Positions 1 to 9,500 of a stretch of 64,000 bases of DNA are shown piece by piece. Below the pieces are notes generated by a model that saw only the letters and a program-made list of their open reading frames with translations, had not been told where the DNA came from and ran no database searches. Where the stretch lies: assembly GCA_021229015.1 (NCBI GenBank), contig CM037783.1, positions 4,721,324-4,785,323 of the forward strand, in the 5' to 3' direction. The translations under genes and the position numbers were made by a program. Each line of letters opens with the position of its first letter. The first letter of the stretch is position 1. This stretch comes from Solen grandis (lineage: Eukaryota > Mollusca > Bivalvia > Adapedonta > Solenidae).

Positions 1-462
1 TTCCAGTGCCTGTTCTAAAATCCTTGAGTACAGTTCCAGGCTTATCCTTAAGTGACTGTTCAAATTTGAATTTAAGACTGAGCTTTGGGCCTGAGAATGA
101 TAGTTGAGGTTTTTTTGCAGATATGAGAGAGAGAGAAATCTCACTCATCCCACCAGAGTAATACATTATTTCTTATACATGTTCCCAAGCATAACTGAAT
201 ATGAAATTTGCCTTAGCTGAGAGTGTGCTTTTAATAAATTTCAACTATTAAGTTGAACATGGTATTGATACATAAGTCTGAAGTTGAGTTTCAGTACAAG
301 TACGATTAGTACAAGTATGATTATCTTCAAGGACTTGGGGATAAGAATGGGTGTTTTTGGAGTGTTTGTTGATATGGGAAGGTTTACATCTCATTTAAGA
401 GTGAAATGGTCTATAATATGATACCTGTACACCATTAAAGTAAAGTGTGATACATTTTACAG

Positions 463-587
463 GAAGGCGGCTGCTGTGATAGACTCCGACTCTGACCTGG
501 ATGAATCAAGTGAGGTCCCAAACAACAAGTCCAGTGACGCTGACGATGAATGGCTGAGGATAACACCTCCCAAACCTGCCAGCAACA
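463..587 (+). CDS. TOP2: TOP2 tail exon A, copy 1
   Basis: The exon starts after TTTTACAG and ends before the GTATGT donor. It is 125 nt long: one base completes the upstream codon, then come 41 codons, with one base carried over. The peptide begins KAAAVIDSDSDLDESSE and contains WLRITPPKP. The acidic serine clusters look like casein-kinase-2-type sites, which is an inference. Confidence 0.75.
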
Positions 588-3500
588 GTATGTACAGTCC
601 TTGGGCCTTTTCACAAAATTTCATACTATTTTTTTCTTCTTTTTTTGAACATGCATGGGTTTAAATCACTTGCCCTCCCTTGCACTTTCCAAATTTAAGA
701 TGAAAACATCAGACTCTTTAATCACAAAAAGTTATGTTTGAGAGAGAAAAGAGTCTTTTTCTTTTTAATTGCTGGAAAGATTGTATTTTGTTACTGATTG
801 TCTGTCTGTTGGTCTGTTAGCACAAATTTTATGCATGCACTGCAGATATTTTGAAAGATTTCTAATGAGACATCTTAGATATGATCACTTTGAGGTTTCA
901 TGCCTGTCACATTTGTTACATCCCTGCTTCATAGAGTGGGTGCTGTATAGGAGTCCTATCCTACCCTCACATTACATGAAGACAAGTAGGGATGCTGGGA
1001 TATTAATCACCTTTAGTGATAGCTCTCGTTGGCCCTTGAATTTAGACAAAATCCATTATACTGTATTACATTGTATATGGAATTGGTGCAAGCGACTCCT
1101 TCAATAGCTTGAAGGAATTTCAGTGGAAGCTCACAAATTTCTAGTAACAAATTGATTGAGTATAAATTAAGTATTACATATGGATTTGAAAATACATGTA
1201 GTTTTTATGCGCCGCCAGAGGCGGTTGTATATTGGCGTTATCTTCTCCGTCTGTTTGTCCGTTCATCCGTACGTCCATATCTTGTGAACGCAACTCCTCC
1301 TACGTTTCTGAATGAATCTTTTCAGAACTTGTTCAATGTCATTACTATAATGGGTAAATATGCATGAAGTGGCGATTTTACGGTTCATTAATTTTTGAAA
1401 GATTTTTGTCCCTTGAAACTTAGTCTCTGTAGTTGATTGATATTTCAGCCTTGTGAATGCAATTCCTTGTATGTTTCTGACCTAATCTTTTCAAAACTTG
1501 GGCAATGTCATTACTATACTGGGTAGATATGCACAAAGCAGGGGCTTTGATGTTCATCAATATTTGCAATAGTTATGTCTTTCTAAAATGGTCTCTTGAA
1601 AACACAACTCAAGTTTCTAAACAGGTAAAAGTGCATAAAGCAAGGATTTTCTGGTACAGTGATTTTTGCAAGAGTTATGCGGAGAAAGAAAAAGGGATTC
1701 ATATTGATACTTCTATTTGACCTACTAATATAGCCTTTTTAGGGTTCTATCTCTGTTCAGCTAAATTAATAGGTTTCACAGACTTCATTATGAGCTTATG
1801 CTTACAGAAATGTTAAAAGCAATAATTAAAAGGACCCTCTTGGTCTTTATATTTTGTGGCAGTGTATATTGTGGCAGCACTGGCACTCTTGTTGTTATAT
1901 TGATTTAGTAACTATGTTAATATGCAGTCAGTCTGTACCCTTGTATTTGGTCTTTATTTTGATTTTGTTTTGTATTTTCCTTAATTTGATACATTTCATA
2001 TTGAAATTAGAATAAAAAAAAGATTAGTTTAGCAGTTTTCTTTTTTCGAATCTAGGCAAATTATGCAGCTTGTGATAGCTTAAGATGACATCATATACCA
2101 CGTAGTATGGCCACACTGGTTTGTGAATGTCGAAATGTTTGTTTCACTGAGTTCCATGAGAAGAATTTCCTGTGTACTAATTTGACATATGACTGAATTT
2201 TCTTTTGACAGTTTTTGTTTTTGTGTCACCTTCTGTAAGCGACACAGGGTCATTTTGGCCCTCTTTGCAAAAGCTTTGAAGAAAAAACATGATTTTTACT
2301 TTGTTATGATTACAGTGGCAGCCAATGTCAATTACAAGCTGGACGATGATATGGAGGCCAAATCTGATGAAGAAATATTATCTGACCCAGAATCCTTAAA
2401 GAAGTCTGACGATGACTCTGACTTTCGTTCCTCCAAATCTCCTTCACCGTAAGTCATCCTCAGACACCTTTTGTTTCCAGTGCCTGTTCTAAAATCCTTG
2501 AGTACAGTTCCAGGCTTATCCTTAAGTGACTGTTCAAATTTGAATTTAAGACTGAGCTTTGGGCCTGAGAATGATAGTTGAGGTTTTTTTGCAGATATGA
2601 GAGAGAGAGAAATCTCACTCATCCCACCAGAGTAATACATTATTTCTTATACATGTTCCCAAGCATAACTGCATATGAAATTTGCCTTAGCTGAGAGTGT
2701 GCTTTTAATAAATTTCAACTATTAAGTTGAACATGGTATTGATACATAAGTCTGAAGTTGAGTTTCAGTACAAGTACGATTAGTACAAGTATGATTATCT
2801 TCAAGGACTTAGGGATAAGAATGGGTGTTTTTGGAGTGCTTGTTGATATGGGAAGGTTTACATCTCATTTAAGAGTGAAATGGTCTATAATATGATACCT
2901 GTACACCATTAAAGTAAAGTGTGATACATTTTACAGGAAGGCGGCTGCTGTGATAGACTCCGACTCTGACCTGGATGAATCAAGTGAGGTCCCAAACAAC
3001 AAGTCCAGTGACGCTGACGATGAATGGCTGAGGATAACACCTCCCAAACCTGCCAGCAACAGTATGTACAGTCCTTGGGCCTTTTCACAAAATTTCATAC
3101 TATTTTTTTCTTCTTTTTTTGAACATGCATGGGTTTAAATCACTTGCCCTCCCTTGCACTTTCCAAATTTAAGATGAAAACATCAGACTCTTTAATCACA
3201 AAAAGTTATGTTTGAGAGAGAAAAGAGTCTTTTTCTTTTTAATTGCTGGAAAGATTGTATTTTGTTACTGATTGTCTGTCTGTTGGTCTGTTAGCACAAA
3301 TTTTATGCATGCACTGCAGATATTTTGAAAGATTTCTAATGAGACATCTTAGATATGATCACTTTGAGGTTTCATGCCTGTCACATTTGTTACATCCCTG
3401 CTTCATAGAGTGGGTGCTGTATAGGAGTCCTATCCTACCCTCACATTACATGAAGACAAGTAGGGATGCTGGGATATTAATCACCTTTAGTGATAGCTCT

Positions 3501-6500
3501 CGTTGGCCCTTGAATTTAGACAAAATCCATTATACTGTATTACATTGTATATGGAATTGGTGCAAGCGACTCCTTCAATAGCTTGAAGGAATTTCAGTGG
3601 AAGCTCACAAATTTCTAGTAACAAATTGATTGAGTATAAATTAAGTATTACATATGGATTTGAAAATACATGTAGTTTTTATGCGCCGCCAGAGGCGGTT
3701 GTATATTGGCGTTATCTTCTCCGTCTGTTTGTCCGTTCATCCGTACGTCCATATCTTGTGAACGCAACTCCTCCTACGTTTCTGAATGAATCTTTTCAGA
3801 ACTTGTTCAATGTCATTACTATAATGGGTAAATATGCATGAAGTGGCGATTTTACGGTTCATTAATTTTTGAAAGATTTTTGTCCCTTGAAACTTAGTCT
3901 CTGTAGTTGATTGATATTTCAGCCTTGTGAATGCAATTCCTTGTATGTTTCTGACCTAATCTTTTCAAAACTTGGGCAATGTCATTACTATACTGGGTAG
4001 ATATGCACAAAGCAGGGGCTTTGATGTTCATCAATATTTGCAATAGTTATGTCTTTCTAAAATGGTCTCTTGAAAACACAACTCAAGTTTCTAAACAGGT
4101 AAAAGTGCATAAAGCAAGGATTTTCTGGTACAGTGATTTTTGCAAGAGTTATGCGGAGAAAGAAAAAGGGATTCATATTGATACTTCTATTTGACCTACT
4201 AATATAGCCTTTTTAGGGTTCTATCTCTGTTCAGCTAAATTAATAGGTTTCACAGACTTCATTATGAGCTTATGCTTACAGAAATGTTAAAAGCAATAAT
4301 TAAAAGGACCCTCTTGGTCTTTATATTTTGTGGCAGTGTATATTGTGGCAGCACTGGCACTCTTGTTGTTATATTGATTTAGTAACTATGTTAATATGCA
4401 GTCAGTCTGTACCCTTGTATTTGGTCTTTATTTTGATTTTGTTTTGTATTTTCCTTAATTTGATACATTTCATATTGAAATTAGAATAAAAAAAAGATTA
4501 GTTTAGCAGTTTTCTTTTTTCGAATCTAGGCAAATTATGCAGCTTGTGATAGCTTAAGATGACATCATATACCACGTAGTATGGCCACACTGGTTTGTGA
4601 ATGTCGAAATGTTTGTTTCACTGAGTTCCATGAGAAGAATTTCCTGTGTACTAATTTGACATATGACTGAATTTTCTTTTGACAGTTTTTGTTTTTGTGT
4701 CACCTTCTGTAAGCGACACAGGGTCATTTTGGCCCTCTTTGCAAATTCTTTGAAGAAAAAACATGATTTTTACTTTGTTATGATTACAGTGGCAGCCAAT
4801 GTCAATTACAAGCTGGACGATGATATGGAGGCCAAATCTGATGAAGAAATATTATCTGACCCAGAATCCTTAAAGATGTCTGACGATGACTCTGACTTTC
4901 GTTCCTCCAAACCTCCTGCACCGTAAGTCATCCTCAGACACCTTTTGTTTCCAGTGCCTGTTCTAAAATCCTTGAGTACAGTTCCAGGCTTATCCTTAAG
5001 TGACTGTTCAAATTTGAATTTAAGACTGAGCTTTGGGCCTGAGAATGATAGTTGAGGTTTTTTTGCAGATATGAGAGAGAGAGAAATCTCACTCATCCCA
5101 CCAGAGTAAAACATTATTTCTTATACATGTTCCCAAGCATAACTGAATATGAAATTTGCCTTAGCTGAGAGTGTGCTTTTAATAAATTTCAACTATTAAG
5201 TTGAACATGGTATTGATACATAAGTCTGAAGTTGAGTTTCAGTACAAGTACGATTAGTACAAGTATGATTATCTTCAAGGACTTGGGGATAAGAATGGGT
5301 GTTTTTGGAGTGCTTGTTGATATGGGAAGGTTTACATCTCATTTAAGAGTGAAATGGTCTATAATATGATACCTGTACACCATTAAAGTAAAGTGTGATA
5401 CATTTTACAGGAAGGCGGCTGCTGTGATAGACTCCGACTCTGACCTGGATGAATCAAGTGAGGTCCCAAACAACAAGTCCAGTGACGCTGACGATGAATG
5501 GCTGAGGATAACACCTCCCAAACCTGCCAGCAACAGTATGTACAGTCCTTGGGCCTTTTCACAAAATTTCATACTATTTTTTTCTTCTTTTTTTTGAACA
5601 TGCATGGGTTTAAATCACTTGCCCTCCCTTGCACTTTCCAAATTTAAGATGAAAACATCAGACTCTTTGATCACAAAAAGTTATGTTTGAGAGAGAAAAG
5701 AGTCTTTTTCTTTTTAATTGCTGGAAAGATTGTATTTTGTTACTGATTGTCTGTCTGTTGGTCTGTTAGCACAAATTTTATGCATGCGCTGCAGATATTT
5801 TGAAAGATTTCTAATGAGACATCTTAGATATGATCACTTTGAGGTTTCATGCCTGTCACATTTGTTACATCCCTGCTTCATAGAGTGGGTGCTGTATAGG
5901 AGTCCTATCCTACCCTCACATTACATGAAGACAAGTAGGGATGCTGGGATATTAATCACCTTTAGTGATAGCTCTCGTTGGCCCTTGAATTTAGACAAAA
6001 TCCATTATACTGTATTACATTGTATATGGAATTGGTGCAAGCGACTCCTTCAATAGCTTGAAGGAATTTCAGTGGAAGCTCACAAATTTCTAGTAACAAA
6101 TTGATTGAGTATAAATTAAGTATTACATATGGATTTGAAAATACATGTAGTTTTTATGCGCCGCCAGAGGCGGTTGTATATTGGCGTTATCTTCTCCGTC
6201 TGTTTGTCCGTTCATCCGTACGTCCATATCTTGTGAACGCAACTCCTCCTACGTTTCTGAATGAATCTTTTCAGAACTTGTTCAATGTCATTACTATAAT
6301 GGGTAAACATGCATGAAGTGGAGATTTTACGGTTCATTAATTTTTGAAAGATTTTTGTCCCTTGAAACTTAGTCTCTGTAGTTGATTGATATTTCAGCCT
6401 TGTGAATGCAATTCCTTGTATGTTTCTGACCTAATCTTTTCAAAACTTGGGCAATGTCATTACTATACTGGGTAGATATGCACAAAGCAGGGGCTTTGAT

Positions 6501-9500
6501 GTTCATCAATATTTGCAATAGTTATGTCTTTCTAAAATGGTCTCTTGAAAACACAACTCAAGTTTCTAAACAGGTAAAAGTGCATAAAGCAAGGATTTTC
6601 TGGTATAGTGATTTTTGCAAGAGTTATGCGGAGAAAGAAAAAAGGATTTATATTGATACTTCTATTTGACCTACTAATATAGCCTTTTTAGGGTTCTATC
6701 TCTGTTCAGCTAAATTAATTGGTTTCAGAGACTTCATTATGAGCTTATGCTTACAGAAATGTTAAAAGCAATAATCAAAAGGACCCTCTTGGTCTTTATA
6801 TTTTGTGACGGTGTATATTATGGCAGCACTGGCACTCTTGTTGTTATATTGATTTAGTAACTATGCTTATATACAGTCAGTCTGTACCTTTGTATTTGGT
6901 CTTTATTTTGATTTTGTTTTGTATTTTCCTTAATTTGATACATTTCATATTGAAATTAGAATAAAAAAAAGATTATTTAAAGAGTGTAATTTTCTATGGT
7001 ATTGAAGTCACATGTATTTCGTCTGTGAAAAAAGGTGCTTTACATACCTGTATATGTAAATATATGTTTTGTGTCACCTGCTGTTAGCAGAGGAGACACA
7101 TAGGGATCACTTTTCATTCATCTGTCTGTTCGTCACACTTTTTTCCATCATGCTTCAGCAGGTGACACATGTGTTCCAAAGAACACTCTTGTTCTTGAGA
7201 ACACAAAACTAATGTTATGATTTATACTGTAGAAGCGGCGACAACCATGTTTGACGACAGTGATGACGACGATGCGGGCTCAAAGGACAATGGTGATCTC
7301 TTCAAGCCATTCAACACCCTGAAACCAGCGGCGGAGAAAAGGGCTCCAGCCAAGAAAACTGGTTGTGAGAAGAAAGCTGCAGCTAAAAAGCCTGCTGCTG
7401 AAAAGAAGCCCAGAGCTAAACTGAAAAAAGATGGGGAAAAGAAAGGTATGAGAAACATGTTTTAGCTTGTCTGTTTTTCTAAGAAAAAATGTCGAGGTAT
7501 TGTCATCACTGGTGTTGTCATCATTGGTGGCGTCGTCGTCGAGGTGAAAAATTTTAATCTTGGCCATAACTTCTGAACTATTTAAACCGTTTGGCATCAT
7601 ACCTCATATAACTTTTCACAGGGGTTTCATTCTCATCGAGGGCTGAAAAGCGCTGGCATCTACATTTGCTGCTCTTATTGAAATGGACAGATGCTATTTA
7701 TATCATCATGAATATAAAATGCAGATTAGAATTCAGTAATATATGTATAAGTCATATGATTTGATAAATATCTGTATCCTCTCTTCATATAGGACCTTCC
7801 TTGTTAAAGCATCCTCCTCAGGGAACAGGTGGTCATGAGTTTGATCCCCTGCCATGACATACCAAAGTCAAAAAAAATAGTAGTGTTATGGCTCCCTTGC
7901 TTGGCTCTCAGTATATAAGGGTAGCTCAATGACAGGTTGGCAAAGTGTCAGGATAATGTGACTGGGTGTGGTATCATGCCACTTGTCTGTAATGGCATGA
8001 TACTGCAGTATGGCAACAATATATCTGTCTCAAGTAGACATAGTCACCAAATGACTGAAATATTGTTGTGACTTTTAAACTTCCACATTGCTGTATACAC
8101 TGATCATTTTTCTGTCACATGCTGTAAGCAGAGGTGACACATAGGGATCACTTTTCCATTGTCTGTCTGTCCGTCACACATTTTCTGTCACACTTCAGCA
8201 GGTGACACGTTTGTTCAAAAGAACACACATGTTGTGAACAACAAATCATGAGTGTTTCTAGCTTATGAATTGACCCTTGATTTTTTTTCTCTTTTTTTTC
8301 TCCTCAAACTCAAGGAAAAGGATGATTTTATCCCCAAATTTTAGTAATAAAGCTCACTTCCAATTGTCAGGAAGAAAATATATAAGATGCATAAGTGATT
8401 CACATTAATCTTTTGAGGAAATGCTTATTGTTGTCCTTTTATACCCTGGTACTTGATCGGTTTGCCGGTATTATTCCAGATACGAAGAAGGCAGCTAAGA
8501 AAAAGAACCCCTGGTCAGATGATGAAGATGACGATGACAAGCTGAAAAAGCCAGCCAAGAAACGACGAGCTAAAGAATTCAGCTCTGATCTCTCTGACTT
8601 GAGTGACGATGATGTACCTATCAAGAAAAGGAAGACTGTTGCAAAGGTTCGTTGTGTTCGTATGTTAACTTTGCCTTAGAGAGGTTGAGACTGGATTCAC
8701 TGGAACTTGGCGGAGATATCTGATAGCATAAAACAATCGTTGCCATGGCAACTGAAAATCTGGGACATTGGTATTTGAAAGGACTGTTTAGCTGCTTAAG
8801 GTGCCAATGCTAGCTTTGTATGGGAGAGTTTAAAAGCTTGCAAAATAATATGTAAATAAAATGATGGACATCATAATCTTAAATACGTTTGAATTGAATT
8901 GTCTATGGTCTATATGCATGAAACAGATTGTCATACTATGTCAAAGGTATTCAAGAATTCTTAGTGGGACTTAATAGTTGTCTCGCTAGAGAAGGTTGGT
9001 GCAATGTTTTGAATTGATATTTCAAATTAAAGCTTTTTTATATGACAAATACTTGTGTGATGGGTCACCTTTGTAGCACAATTTACTAAGGTGTCACGTC
9101 ATGAACTTGAAGGTCAGTTATTCAAAATCAGTAGCAGTCAGCAATCTTTCAATTTCTTGAATTGAAATAAAAATATATATATTGTTAAAAGAATTTAAAA
9201 AAAACAGTAAATTCCTTTACGGACATTTTGAGACGAACGTAAACCTTTCACCTCATATAGATGCATTTTTACACATTGGTGTACAGTGTAGACCCAAGTC
9301 AGACTACTACTTCCAGGAGTCTGATCAGGGTCTCCTCTGTTTGCTTATACAATATTGTAAAATTATTTATATAATCTTGATTTACAGATCTTTAAATATG
9401 TTTTCATAAAAGCACGAGTTTTGGCATTATTCCTTGTTATAATCAATTATCATTCAAAACTCAAGTGAGGTCTCTAGTGACGTGGACGATGAGTGGCTGA

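Larger units (their letters stand above)
1..6975 (+). repeat. Tandem array of 2,474-bp genic units (2 full copies plus one truncated)
   Basis: Position 1 matches position 2475 and position 4949, and the match continues for the whole unit, so the period is exactly 2,474 bp. Units are 1-2474, 2475-4948 and 4949 to about 6975, where the third unit stops matching just after a run of A and before its second exon. The array runs off the left edge of the window. Each full unit holds two coding exons of the topoisomerase II tail and one modular mobile element in the intron between them. Copies differ by only a handful of substitutions, so the duplication is recent or the copies are homogenised. Collapse or over-expansion by the assembler is the main alternative. 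Confidence 0.95.

Noticed and set aside
476..664. Short protein of 62 codons starting at the GTG of exon A
   Set aside because: The frame runs from an exon through its donor into the intron. The coding part ends at the GTATGT donor. The same applies at 2950 and the equivalent frames in other units.
769..1107. 112-codon open frame repeated in all three units
   Set aside because: Intronic, with no splice sites and no recognisable domain. It is repeated only because the whole unit is repeated.
1152..1367. 71-codon frames inside the F2 elements (also 1505-1720 and copies)
   Set aside because: They are translations of mobile-element modules; other F2 copies do not keep the frame.
2332..2640. - strand 102-codon frame over exon B
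   Set aside because: Mirror of the serine/aspartate-rich exon. The + strand has matching splice sites and phases.
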